Below, in pieces: positions 1 to 8,165 of a DNA stretch of 64,000 bases. The DNA is from Pseudomonas sp. P8_229 (GTDB taxonomy: Bacteria > Pseudomonadota > Gammaproteobacteria > Pseudomonadales > Pseudomonadaceae). The position numbers were made by a program, and so were the translations under genes. Under the pieces are notes generated by a model, which was not told the origin of the DNA, did not search any database, and was given only the letters and a program-made list of their open reading frames with translations. The first letter of the stretch is position 1; the number at the start of each line of letters is the position of its first letter. The DNA lies in contig NZ_CP125378.1 of NCBI RefSeq assembly GCF_034008635.1, forward strand, positions 400,501 to 464,500, in the 5' to 3' direction.

Positions 1-2143
1 CCGCGTTGTTGAGCTTGACCACCTGTTCCTGCAGCGCCAGTTGCCCGCTGCCCTGCTGTACCAGCAGGTTGCCGCGCGAACCGACCTGGGCGATCCACTG
101 ATCGCGAAAGCTCTGTTGCAGCTTGCCCGCCTGCTGGTCCAGTTGCTGCTCGACAGCCGGCCCAAGCAATGAACTCTTGCGCACCTTGTCGAGGAAATCG
201 CGATAGCCCGGCACCAGTTCCTGGCCCTTGCCGCGACTCCACGTCGAGTTGGTCAGAGCGATGGCCGCTTGTAGATCGTCGATCAGCGCACGCAGATCCT
301 CCAGCTCGCTCAGGCTGTTGCCGCTGCCCGCCTCCAATTGCTCCAGATGCAGCTTGAGGTAACCGGCCTTGCTGACGAAGTTGTCGGCGAGGAAATACTG
401 ATCGAGCCAGCGCTCCATCAGCCCGGTGAAGTTGCTGACGATCAGCGGCCGCTCCACGCTCAGGTCCAGCGCCTGCAAGTCGCCGCTGTCGCCCGCCGCC
501 AGCAGCCGATTGTAGTAAGCGGCGTGGGGCAAGGTGGCGGCGTTGAGGTTCAGTGACAACGCGCTGTTGCTCAGTTGCACCAGATCATCCAGCGGCACCC
601 GTTGGTTGTTCTGCACTTCACCGAACAGCTGATTCTGTTGTTCCAGACGCAATGCCCGATCCACCAGGTCCGTCGCCTTCTGATAGTTCTGCCACTGCGC
701 CGGGTCTTCGCTTTCCACGCTGTTGCGCCGGTCGGTGCTGCGGATCGCCTTGATTTTCGCCAGTTCCGCGACCAGCAAATCGTGCAGCGGTACCAGCATG
801 TGGCGCTGGGTGGAGCGAAACAGCTCCTGTTCGATCCGGGTATCGAAAGAAGAAAACCACGAGGTCGGAAATACCAGCGACACGTAATGCCAGTGTGGGG
901 CTTTCTCCAGCACCCGCCAGAAGCTCTGCACATTGCGCCGGGTTGGCTCGATCCGGTGCGCCTCGTCGGTGACCGCGACATAACTCTTCTGTGCGCCCTG
1001 CATCAGCCGCGCCAGTTCGTGAGCATCGCGCACCGAGTCGCGCCAGATCCAGACCATCGCTACCGCCCACACCACCCCGACCACCAGCGCGACGCCGGCG
1101 GTGATCCGCTGCCAACGCTGGCGCAAACGCAGCAGACGTGGCACGCCCTGGGCCAGGCCGCGTTCACCCACCAGTCGTTCGCGCCACAACGGGCGCATGA
1201 ACGCACTGCGCTGCAAGCTGCTGTCGTCAGCGGAAAAGCCGTCCAGCGCATCGTCCGACGGCTGATTGGCAGTCAGATACACGCCGCGAAAACACGGTGC
1301 CTCACCCTGGGCGTTGCCCTGAAACACCGGTTCGAGCACGCTCTGCAAGCCGCGACGCAATGTCTCCAGACGCTCCGGCAAGGCATACAGATCAGCACTC
1401 AAGTGCCCGGACAAGGTGCCGATTTCGATCACCGCTTCCGACACCGCGCGGTGCAGGCGATCCAGCGCCTGATCGCTCCACTGTCCCTGCCACACCGCGT
1501 CGCGGGCGTAGGGTGTCGACCAACCCAGGGTGCGCTCGCGCGCCTCGTCGGGCAGCGCGCTGATCAGTTCCTGAAACCCGGGCAATTCCTCAAGACCGGT
1601 GATGATCACGTACACCGGCACACTCAAGCCGAAGCGTTGCAGCAGATCAATGAAACGTCGGCGCGCCGCCAGACCGAGCTGGGTGGACTGCTCCAGACTC
1701 CCCAGGCGACTGGCCGGCACTGTCCAGACCACTCCGTCCAGCGGGCGTTTGCTGCGCAGACGCAAAATCAGTCCGAGCAGACGCCACCAGCCGCCACGCT
1801 GCAGGTGCATGCCGTCATCGGGCAGGAACAACGCCTGCGGCACCACCAGCACCGCCCCTTCGGGATCGGACCACCAGCGACCGAACCACGCCGGTTTGTC
1901 GGTCGGCTGCAAACGCCACTCGCTGACCAGTTGCGTGCCCTGGGCTTCATCACCGAGCAACAGCAGCCATGGCATCTGGTAGCGATCGTGACTGCCCTGC
2001 TCTTGCTCCATGTGGCGCACCGCAGCATAAAAACTGCGAATTGCCGCGCCGCTCTGGGTACGCAACCACCATACGGCCACGGCGATGATCACCGGCAGCA
2101 ACAGCAGCGCGACCACCCAAGCGACAATCGTCAGGACGCTCAT
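1..2143 (-). CDS. tssM: TssM (IcmF-like) T6SS inner-membrane protein, partial
   Basis: TssM is the large inner-membrane component of the T6SS membrane complex; with TssL and TssJ it spans the envelope. About 714 residues are visible and the C-terminal part lies beyond the left edge (the family is usually 1100-1200 residues). A hydrophobic N-terminal segment (residues about 4-27) is followed by a cytoplasmic domain and another membrane segment near residue 350, then the start of the periplasmic part. Where many homologues have a Walker A motif, this protein reads G64-DEAQ-G69-T70-Q71, without the lysine. The ATG overlaps the tssL stop (ATGA). The recognition rests on gene order and topology as well as sequence. 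Confidence 0.93.
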   Translation of the reverse strand, partial: MSVLTIVAWVVALLLLPVIIAVAVWWLRTQSGAAIRSFYAAVRHMEQEQGSHDRYQMPWLLLLGDEAQGTQLVSEWRLQPTDKPAWFGRWWSDPEGAVLVVPQALFLPDDGMHLQRGGWWRLLGLILRLRSKRPLDGVVWTVPASRLGSLEQSTQLGLAARRRFIDLLQRFGLSVPVYVIITGLEELPGFQELISALPDEARERTLGWSTPYARDAVWQGQWSDQALDRLHRAVSEAVIEIGTLSGHLSADLYALPERLETLRRGLQSVLEPVFQGNAQGEAPCFRGVYLTANQPSDDALDGFSADDSSLQRSAFMRPLWRERLVGERGLAQGVPRLLRLRQRWQRITAGVALVVGVVWAVAMVWIWRDSVRDAHELARLMQGAQKSYVAVTDEAHRIEPTRRNVQSFWRVLEKAPHWHYVSLVFPTSWFSSFDTRIEQELFRSTQRHMLVPLHDLLVAELAKIKAIRSTDRRNSVESEDPAQWQNYQKATDLVDRALRLEQQNQLFGEVQNNQRVPLDDLVQLSNSALSLNLNAATLPHAAYYNRLLAAGDSGDLQALDLSVERPLIVSNFTGLMERWLDQYFLADNFVSKAGYLKLHLEQLEAGSGNSLSELEDLRALIDDLQAAIALTNSTWSRGKGQELVPGYRDFLDKVRKSSLLGPAVEQQLDQQAGKLQQSFRDQWIAQVGSRGNLLVQQGSGQLALQEQVVKLNNA

Positions 2144-2904
2144 GAGTCTTGCTCCGACGTGATCGCCGGATCGCTGATTTGCAGCACTGGCTCAAGCTCC
2201 AACCGAATGTCACGCCAGAAAAACTGCCCGAGGCCGGTCAGCAGCAACACCATCGCGACAATGCCCAGCGCCAGCCGAAAACCGTCCGGCAATGCGCTGC
2301 GCACCGGCAGTTGCAACGGCGCGATCAGTGAGGGCTGCGCCAGCCGCTGACTGACATCCGCGTAACTGGCATCGTCCTGCCAGGCAAAGTTGAACAGCGC
2401 CAGGCGCCATTTCTCCAGTTGCGCCTGGCTGTGTTCGCCGCGCAGGCGACCGTTGAAGCCAAGGATCAGGCATTGCAGATAGACGTTGGCCAGGTCGCGG
2501 CTGATGGGTTGCTGTTCGTCGAGCAGAGTCTGAATCGCCGCCGGCAGTTGCTCACCGGCCTGCCGACTGGCGTACAGCCGCGACTCCAGCGGCTTGTCCT
2601 GCCACGCGGCCTGCCCGGGCCAGGGCGTAAACAGCAGCGTTTCATCGACCAGTGCGACAAACGCGTAAACCAGCGCCTTGACCTGTTCGGTGGCCGAATC
2701 GCCGACCCGCGAATACGCCGTGCGCCACAATCGTTGCGAAGCCTGCGTCGACAACTCGACCACAGTGTCGACCAGCGCCGCTTCGTCTTCGCTGTCCTTG
2801 GGCAACTGGCTCCAGTCCACCTGCCATTGCTGCCAGGTCTGGCGGAACGCGCTGCTCAGCGGTGCGTCCTGCAACCCCAGGCTTGCGGCACTTCCTTGCG
2901 ACAT
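2140..2904 (-). CDS. tssL: TssL (DotU family) T6SS inner-membrane protein
   Basis: TssL is a C-tail-anchored inner-membrane protein that binds TssM and links the membrane complex to the baseplate through TssK. The 254-residue protein has the DotU features: a cytoplasmic helical domain with the segment ALVDETLL followed by PWPGQ, then a GFNGRLRG element near residue 155, and a single C-terminal membrane helix (about residues 212-232, LALGIVAMVLLLTGLGQFFW). No OmpA/peptidoglycan-binding extension is present, so anchoring to the wall must come from another protein. It lies between tssK (18 bp upstream) and tssM (4-base overlap) in one leftward transcription unit. Confidence 0.94.
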   Translation of the reverse strand: MSQGSAASLGLQDAPLSSAFRQTWQQWQVDWSQLPKDSEDEAALVDTVVELSTQASQRLWRTAYSRVGDSATEQVKALVYAFVALVDETLLFTPWPGQAAWQDKPLESRLYASRQAGEQLPAAIQTLLDEQQPISRDLANVYLQCLILGFNGRLRGEHSQAQLEKWRLALFNFAWQDDASYADVSQRLAQPSLIAPLQLPVRSALPDGFRLALGIVAMVLLLTGLGQFFWRDIRLELEPVLQISDPAITSEQDS

Positions 2905-2922
2905 ACGGCGTTCCTTGTGTGA

Positions 2923-4254
2923 TCAGGCACTTTCGCTGTTCTGGGCGACAAACAGCACCACTTGCCACGGACTGCTGGTCAGCTTCGCGGCGGGCGCGGC
3001 AATCATCAACGGCAGTTGCGCGTCGAACCACGCCCCTTGGGCAGTGACCACGAACAGCCGCGTGTCTTCACCGACGCTATACGCCACCTGCTCGCTGCGG
3101 CTCATCGCCTGGTGAGTCAGACCGCTCATGCGCTGGCGGCTGAGCAAGGCAATGTGCGGCGCTGAAGCGATGATCGCGCCGCGCAGCCAGTCACCAGCGG
3201 CCTGCTCGCTGGCACCGTTGGGCATGCGCAGGCCGATCACCAGTCGCTGGCTCGGCTGCTCATCCGGCAACTGAATGGAGAAGCTCTGCTCACCACGTTC
3301 GAACGGCAGGCTGCGATAACCGGCGCGGATCAGTTCCAGGGTGGTTTCCAGCCATTGCAGCACCGCGTCGTAACCGCGCTGCAACTCGAGAAAATCCAGC
3401 GGCGCGAACGCCGGCACCCCGGCCAGCGGATCGAGTGCCGACCACGCGCCAGCCAGACCCAGCAGTTGCACATACACACTCTGCGGATGGGCGATGCGGC
3501 TGTTGAGTGCACCTTCGACTTCCGGCAGGCGTGCCCACAACGCGGTCAATTGCCGGCGAATCTCCAGCGCATCGTCCTGATTGCCAGCCTGTTGCGCCTG
3601 ACGCAGACGCCCGCCGAGGAACATGCATTTCTCCCGCGCCCGTGCGCACAATCCGGCGACACGCCGGCCCAACGGCGCGTCGGGCAACAGCACCGGAGTC
3701 GGCGGTGTATAGGCCAATGGCAGGAAACCGCCGCCTTCCTTGCGCACTTTCAACAGCGGCAGACAGATCGAATCGGCCTTGTTCGCCTGCGTACACAGGC
3801 GCGGATTGGGCCGCCACACGGTGATCGATTCAGGAAATTCGCCGCTGGTGAGATCCGGTAACGCCTCGCCGACCACCGACTGCAAACGCCCCTTGAGCGG
3901 CAGCAGTTGCCCGGCGCGCCACAACGGGCTGATCGCCAGGTAAACGGTGACGGTGGCATCGTCGGTGGCTCTGATTGCCGCGCTGACATCCAGCTCCAGT
4001 ATCGGCCCGCTGCCGGCTTGCAGATTGACCGGCAAACCGTCGGGCATCGTCCCCTGCAACGACAGCAGTCGTACCACGCCAGCGCTGAGCGCCGAAGGGT
4101 CGAAGTCCATGTGGCTGACGCCCCAGAACCAGGGGTTGCATGCTTGCGCCAGGTGCGCGCCGAGGGCTTCGGCACGCAGGCCCTGCAACTGAAAATGCTG
4201 GGGCAGCAATTGCATGCCTTCGTGCCAGCAAACCGCGTCAGGTAGCAGACTCAT
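2923..4254 (-). CDS. tssK: TssK T6SS baseplate adaptor
   Basis: TssK is the trimeric adaptor that connects the TssEFG/VgrG baseplate wedge to TssL/TssM at the inner membrane. The 443-residue protein begins with the family hallmark W-H-E-G-M-Q-L-L-P-Q-H-F-Q (residues about 10-22), and its length matches the family. It is a soluble cytoplasmic protein with no membrane segments. It sits second in the leftward operon tssJ-tssK-tssL-tssM, 46 bp after the tssJ stop. Confidence 0.95.
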   Translation of the reverse strand: MSLLPDAVCWHEGMQLLPQHFQLQGLRAEALGAHLAQACNPWFWGVSHMDFDPSALSAGVVRLLSLQGTMPDGLPVNLQAGSGPILELDVSAAIRATDDATVTVYLAISPLWRAGQLLPLKGRLQSVVGEALPDLTSGEFPESITVWRPNPRLCTQANKADSICLPLLKVRKEGGGFLPLAYTPPTPVLLPDAPLGRRVAGLCARAREKCMFLGGRLRQAQQAGNQDDALEIRRQLTALWARLPEVEGALNSRIAHPQSVYVQLLGLAGAWSALDPLAGVPAFAPLDFLELQRGYDAVLQWLETTLELIRAGYRSLPFERGEQSFSIQLPDEQPSQRLVIGLRMPNGASEQAAGDWLRGAIIASAPHIALLSRQRMSGLTHQAMSRSEQVAYSVGEDTRLFVVTAQGAWFDAQLPLMIAAPAAKLTSSPWQVVLFVAQNSESA

Positions 4255-4300
4255 ACGACTCCCTTCGACTGCACCGCGAACCGGCGGCGGACGGTGTGTT

Positions 4301-4747
4301 TCAGTTTTCCTTGCTGACCAGGCTCATCTCGCGACTGTCGAACTTGAGCCACGCTTCGCTCTGATCATCCAGCCGCAAGCGGTGTGCTCCGGGTGTGTTA
4401 TAGCTGGCGAAGACCAAAAGTCCAGCGGCCTTCTTGCCCCCCAACGGGAACGGTTGGCGGTCGATGAATTGCCCCGGTACCAGCTCCACTCCCCACACAC
4501 TCATCAGTTGACGATAGTCGCGCTGGTACTGCTCGCGCTCGGCAAACCACTGGCTGGCACTGATTCCCGACAGTTGCTTGAGCAGGTCCGGGTCATTGAC
4601 CGCGATGAAATCCACGGCAATCGGTGTGTCGTCATTGGCCTTCGGCGCGACGTCGAGGGTCAGGCTGTCGAGATCCACTTTCGGCCCGAACAATGAACAC
4701 CCGGTCAGCAGCGCCAACAAAAACGCTACAAAAAATCGTCCGCACAA
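4301..4747 (-). CDS. tssJ: TssJ T6SS outer-membrane lipoprotein
   Basis: TssJ is the outer-membrane lipoprotein of the T6SS membrane complex and contacts the periplasmic end of TssM. The protein has a short signal peptide with lipobox L-L-T-G-C (cysteine 17 from this start) and a mature domain of about 130 residues with the family-typical PIAVDFIAVNDPDLL and QRDYRQLM segments. I chose a TTG start at 4747 because it is preceded by AAAAGGAAAA at good spacing and gives a normal-length signal peptide. An alternative TTG at 4777 adds ten residues and has no good ribosome binding site. It is the first gene of the leftward half of the locus. Confidence 0.88.
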   Translation of the reverse strand: MCGRFFVAFLLALLTGCSLFGPKVDLDSLTLDVAPKANDDTPIAVDFIAVNDPDLLKQLSGISASQWFAEREQYQRDYRQLMSVWGVELVPGQFIDRQPFPLGGKKAAGLLVFASYNTPGAHRLRLDDQSEAWLKFDSREMSLVSKEN

Positions 4748-4972
4748 AATGAATTTTCCTTTTCCCGTAGCAGTCAAAAATCGTTTTTGCTTGCTTTTTT
4801 ATAGACCTGTTCTAGCGTCTTGGATAGTTCGGTTCCTGCAGCCGAATGAGGAAGGTTTGTCAAAGGAACGACAGGTCATCTGCCACCCTTTCTAACCTAC
4901 GGTCCAGTAAGGGAAAGCGATGAACGGGCCTCCCGATGCATTGCGCCCGCCTTCGCATCGGAGTCAGCCACC
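4748..4972. promoter_or_regulatory. Divergent T6SS promoter region (tssJ / tssB)
   Basis: This gap separates the leftward tssJKLM unit from the rightward tssBC-hcp unit, so it must carry promoters for both. It is AT-richer than its surroundings, with a poly-T/poly-A tract around 4780-4800. I looked for a sigma-54 site (GG-N10-GC) and found none I would trust. The last bases before tssB contain GGGAAAGCGATG around 4912 and a GGAG-like site just before the ATG at 4973. Confidence 0.6.
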
Positions 4973-5515
4973 ATGGCAGAAAGTACTCAGCACAAGCTCG
5001 ACCGGGTTCGCCCGCCCCGAGTGCAAATCACCTACGACGTCGAAATCGGCGATGCCATCGAGAAAAAAGAATTGCCGTTGGTCGTCGGAATTCTCGCCGA
5101 CCTCTCGGGCAAGCCGCTCGAACCATTGGCAAAACTGACTGAACGGCGTTTTACCGAAATCGACCGTGACAACTTCAACGAAGTGCTCGCTTCGATCGGT
5201 CCACGCGCCACCTTGCAGGTCAACAACACCCTCAGCGGTGACGACAGCAAGCTCAACATCGAACTCAACTTCAAACACATCGACGACTTCGACCCGGTCA
5301 AGGTGGTGGAGCAAGTCACCCCGTTGCGCCGCCTGTTCGAGGCACGCCAGCGCCTACGCGACCTGCTGACCAAACTCGATGGCAACGATGACCTGGACAA
5401 GCTGCTGCGCGACGTCATCGCCAACACCGAAGGCCTGCAGGAAATCAAGTCGGCTCGCCCAGACACCGCTACCCCGGCCGCTGACGCCGAGGCCCCGGCC
5501 GAACCGCAAGCCTGA
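4973..5515 (+). CDS. tssB: TssB (VipA) T6SS contractile sheath small subunit
   Basis: TssB forms the contractile sheath around the Hcp tube together with TssC. The 180-residue protein carries the conserved N-terminal segment RPPRVQITYDVEIGDAIEKK and then LPLVVGILADLSG (about residues 32-45), which is diagnostic for the family. Its C-terminus is a Pro/Ala/Glu-rich tail, which commonly varies. It opens the rightward operon and is followed 29 bp later by tssC, its obligate partner. Predicted cytoplasmic. Confidence 0.97.
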   Translation: MAESTQHKLDRVRPPRVQITYDVEIGDAIEKKELPLVVGILADLSGKPLEPLAKLTERRFTEIDRDNFNEVLASIGPRATLQVNNTLSGDDSKLNIELNFKHIDDFDPVKVVEQVTPLRRLFEARQRLRDLLTKLDGNDDLDKLLRDVIANTEGLQEIKSARPDTATPAADAEAPAEPQA

Positions 5516-5544
5516 TCGTCCACTTAACGAGGGGAGAATTCGCC

Positions 5545-7029
5545 ATGCCCGCCGCCGCCCAGAATCAAGCCAGCGACAATGCTGCAGCCGAGACTTTATC
5601 CCTGCTTGACCGAATCATCGCCGAGGGCCGCATGGCCCACGATGACAGTCAGCAAGATTACGCCCGCGACATGCTCGCGGAGTTCGCCACCCAGGTGCTT
5701 GACGAAGGCATGGCCATCGACAAGGACACCGTGGCAATGATCAACGACCGCATCAGCCAGATCGACGAACTGATCAGCGCCCAGCTCAACGAGGTGCTGC
5801 ACCACCCTGATCTGCAGAAACTCGAAGCGTCCTGGCGTGGCCTGCACATGCTGGTGCAGAACACCGAAACCAGTACCCGCCTGAAACTGCGCCTGCTCAA
5901 CGTCACGCAGAAAGAACTGCAGAACGACCTGGAAAAAGCCGTCGAGTTCGACCAGAGCGCGCTGTTCAAGAAGATCTACGAAGAGGAATACGGCACCTTC
6001 GGCGGGCACCCGTTCAGCCTGCTGGTGGGTGATTACACCTTCGGCCGGCACCCGCAGGACATCGGTCTGCTGGAGAAACTCTCGAACGTCGCCGCCGCCG
6101 CGCACGCACCGTTCATTGCCGCCGCCAGCCCGCGCCTGTTCGACATGAACAGCTTCACCGAACTGGCGGTACCCCGTGACTTGTCGAAAGTCTTCGAGAG
6201 CCAGGAGCTGATCAAGTGGCGCTCGTTCCGCGAGAGCGAAGACTCACGCTACGTGTCGCTGGTGCTGCCGCATTTCCTGCTGCGCCTGCCATATGGCCCG
6301 GAAACCTCGCCGGTCGAAGGCATCAATTACGTTGAAGACGTCAACGGCACCGACCACAGCAAGTACCTGTGGGGCAACGCCGCGTGGGCGCTGTCGCAAC
6401 GCATCACCGAAGCCTTCGCCAAGTACGGCTGGTGCGCGGCGATCCGTGGTGCTGAAGGCGGCGGTGCGGTTGAAGGCCTGCCGGCGCATACCTTCCGTAC
6501 CAGTTCCGGCGACCTGTCGCTCAAGTGCCCGACCGAAGTGGCGATCACCGACCGCCGCGAAAAAGAGCTCAACGACCTCGGCTTCATCGCCCTGTGCCAC
6601 AAGAAGAACAGCGACATCGCGGTGTTCTTCGGCGGCCAGACCACCAACAAATCCAAGGTCTACAACACCAACGAGGCCAACGCCAACGCGCGGATCTCGG
6701 CGATGTTGCCGTACGTGCTGGCGGCCTCGCGTTTCGCCCATTACCTGAAGGTAATCATGCGCGACAAGGTCGGCAGCTTCATGACCCGCGATAACGTGCA
6801 GAGCTACCTCAACAACTGGATCGCCGACTACGTACTGATCAACGACAACGCGCCGCAGGAAATCAAGGCGCAGTACCCGTTGCGTGAGGCGCGAGTTGAC
6901 GTCACCGAAGTGGCCGGCAAACCGGGCGCCTATAAGGCGACGGTGTTTTTGCGGCCGCACTTCCAGCTTGAGGAACTGACGGCATCGATCCGCCTGGTGG
7001 CGACGTTGCCGCCACCGGTTGCTGCCTAA
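5545..7029 (+). CDS. tssC: TssC (VipB) T6SS contractile sheath large subunit
   Basis: TssC is the large sheath subunit; its contraction drives the Hcp tube and spike out of the cell, and ClpV recycles it. The 494-residue length is normal. Conserved segments visible are SWRGLHMLVQNTETS, EEEYGTFGGHPFSLLVGDY, the central WGNAAWALSQRI, and the C-terminal LNNWIADYV followed by YPLREARVDV. The start has AGGGGAG just upstream. It is the second gene of the rightward operon. A 182-bp gap containing a dispersed repeat separates it from hcp. Confidence 0.97.
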   Translation: MPAAAQNQASDNAAAETLSLLDRIIAEGRMAHDDSQQDYARDMLAEFATQVLDEGMAIDKDTVAMINDRISQIDELISAQLNEVLHHPDLQKLEASWRGLHMLVQNTETSTRLKLRLLNVTQKELQNDLEKAVEFDQSALFKKIYEEEYGTFGGHPFSLLVGDYTFGRHPQDIGLLEKLSNVAAAAHAPFIAAASPRLFDMNSFTELAVPRDLSKVFESQELIKWRSFRESEDSRYVSLVLPHFLLRLPYGPETSPVEGINYVEDVNGTDHSKYLWGNAAWALSQRITEAFAKYGWCAAIRGAEGGGAVEGLPAHTFRTSSGDLSLKCPTEVAITDRREKELNDLGFIALCHKKNSDIAVFFGGQTTNKSKVYNTNEANANARISAMLPYVLAASRFAHYLKVIMRDKVGSFMTRDNVQSYLNNWIADYVLINDNAPQEIKAQYPLREARVDVTEVAGKPGAYKATVFLRPHFQLEELTASIRLVATLPPPVAA

Positions 7030-7045
7030 AGCTTAAAAGCAAACC

Positions 7046-7159
7046 TTTGTGGTGAGGGGATTTAGCGAAACGTCGCACCGCCCCGTTGGCGCGCGCAGCG
7101 GCCCTGTTTTGCTGGGGCCGCTACGCAGCCCATCGGGGATAAATCCCCTCGCCACAGGT
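7046..7159. repeat. Long inverted dispersed repeat between tssC and hcp
   Basis: The element begins with TTTGTGGTGAGGGGATTTAG and ends with ATAAATCCCCTCGCCACAGG, so the two ends are inverted relatives able to pair into a long stem. A closely related copy lies at 34212-34363 in the opposite orientation, sharing the GCGAAACGTCGCACCGCCCC segment and the CGATGGGCTGCGAAGC segment. It is non-coding and sits inside the T6SS operon. It may act on mRNA processing or partial termination before hcp (inference). Confidence 0.8.
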
Positions 7160-7211
7160 TCAGTGCTCAGCTCATTTGCCAAATGTGAATTTTCTTCAGG
7201 AGTTTCAAGCG

Positions 7212-7706
7212 ATGGATGCAATCATTCTCGACCTCGGCGGCGACATCAAAGGTGACAGCCTGCTCGAGGGTTACACGGACAAGATCGAAGTCATGTCCTA
7301 CAGCCACAATGTGGCGATGCAGGTGACCAACGACGTCAGCAACTCGGAACGGACCTCCGGCAAACCTCACGTCGGCGAGTTCACCCTGACCAAGTTCGTT
7401 GACAGTTCCACGCCGTCGCTCAATGGCTACTGCTGCGCCGGCAAACCGATCCCCGAAGCCAAGATCACCATCGGCCGCAACGCCGCCGAGGGCAGCGGGC
7501 AACTGATGCCGTTCATCATCTACACCCTGACCAACGTGGTGCTGTCGAACGTCAGTGTCAGCGGTGGCACCGGCGGCAAACCGGTGGAAACCATTTCCCT
7601 GAACTTCACCAAGATCAAATGGGAACTTACCGCACAGAAAGACGACGGCACCAAGGAAGGTACGGCCGCCTCGACCTGGGACATGGCTGCCAACAAGTCA
7701 GCCTGA
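7212..7706 (+). CDS. hcp: Hcp T6SS tube protein
   Basis: Hcp hexamers stack into the tube expelled by the sheath and can carry effectors in their lumen. The protein is 164 residues from the ATG at 7212, which is preceded by AGGAG at good spacing; an upstream in-frame start at 7176 would add 12 residues inside the leader and is less likely. Visible family features are the N-terminal MDAIILDLGGDIKGDS, the segment GKPHVGEFTLTKFVDSSTP, and the C-terminal ISLNFTKIKW. It is flanked by tssC and tssE, as expected for a structural Hcp. Confidence 0.96.
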   Translation: MDAIILDLGGDIKGDSLLEGYTDKIEVMSYSHNVAMQVTNDVSNSERTSGKPHVGEFTLTKFVDSSTPSLNGYCCAGKPIPEAKITIGRNAAEGSGQLMPFIIYTLTNVVLSNVSVSGGTGGKPVETISLNFTKIKWELTAQKDDGTKEGTAASTWDMAANKSA

Positions 7707-7721
7707 CCGGACGCATAGGCC

Positions 7722-8165
7722 ATGGCCGGCACTGGCATTCTCCCGCCGCTGTTCGAACGCCTCGCGTCCAGCGAGGCGCAGGGGGCGCGGGAATTCAATC
7801 GGCAGGATCTGCTCGACTCGGTGCACGCCGAGCTCGGGCGCCTGTTCAACACCCGCCGTGGCCCGCGCACGTTGACCGAACCACCCAGCGTGATCGACTA
7901 CGGCATCGCTGACTGGAGCGCATTGCAACAGCAGCGCAGCGATGACCGTCGGCGGCTGGCGCGGGATATCCGCGAAGCCGTCACCCATTTCGAACCACGC
8001 CTGAAACTGGGCGAGGTCCAGGTCAATGCCCTTCCCGAGCATCCGCAACAACTGAGCATTCGCCTGGTCGGCGAACTGCGCAGCGGCCTGCAATACTGGC
8101 CCGTGGCGTTTGTCATCGAGCCTGGTGGTGAGGGGCTGGAGGTGCGCCATGAGCGACTCGATTGA
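7722..8165 (+). CDS. tssE: TssE T6SS baseplate protein (gp25-like)
   Basis: TssE is the gp25-like baseplate subunit that starts sheath assembly. The 147-residue protein shows the typical N-terminal LLDSVHAELGRLFNTRRG (around residues 28-45), then SVIDYGIADW, and a C-terminal beta-rich gp25 fold. It starts 15 bp after hcp and its 3' end overlaps the start of tssF by 17 bases, so the two are translationally close. Confidence 0.94.
   Translation: MAGTGILPPLFERLASSEAQGAREFNRQDLLDSVHAELGRLFNTRRGPRTLTEPPSVIDYGIADWSALQQQRSDDRRRLARDIREAVTHFEPRLKLGEVQVNALPEHPQQLSIRLVGELRSGLQYWPVAFVIEPGGEGLEVRHERLD

Noticed and set aside
575..2350. Long plus-strand open frame opposite tssM (591 codons)
   Set aside because: It is antisense to a well-recognised TssM, has no family features, and is explained by the GC-rich codon bias of the real gene.
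4748..4972. Possible sigma-54 promoter in the T6SS divergent gap
   Set aside because: GG and GC pairs around 4823-4840 do not have the required 10-base spacing.
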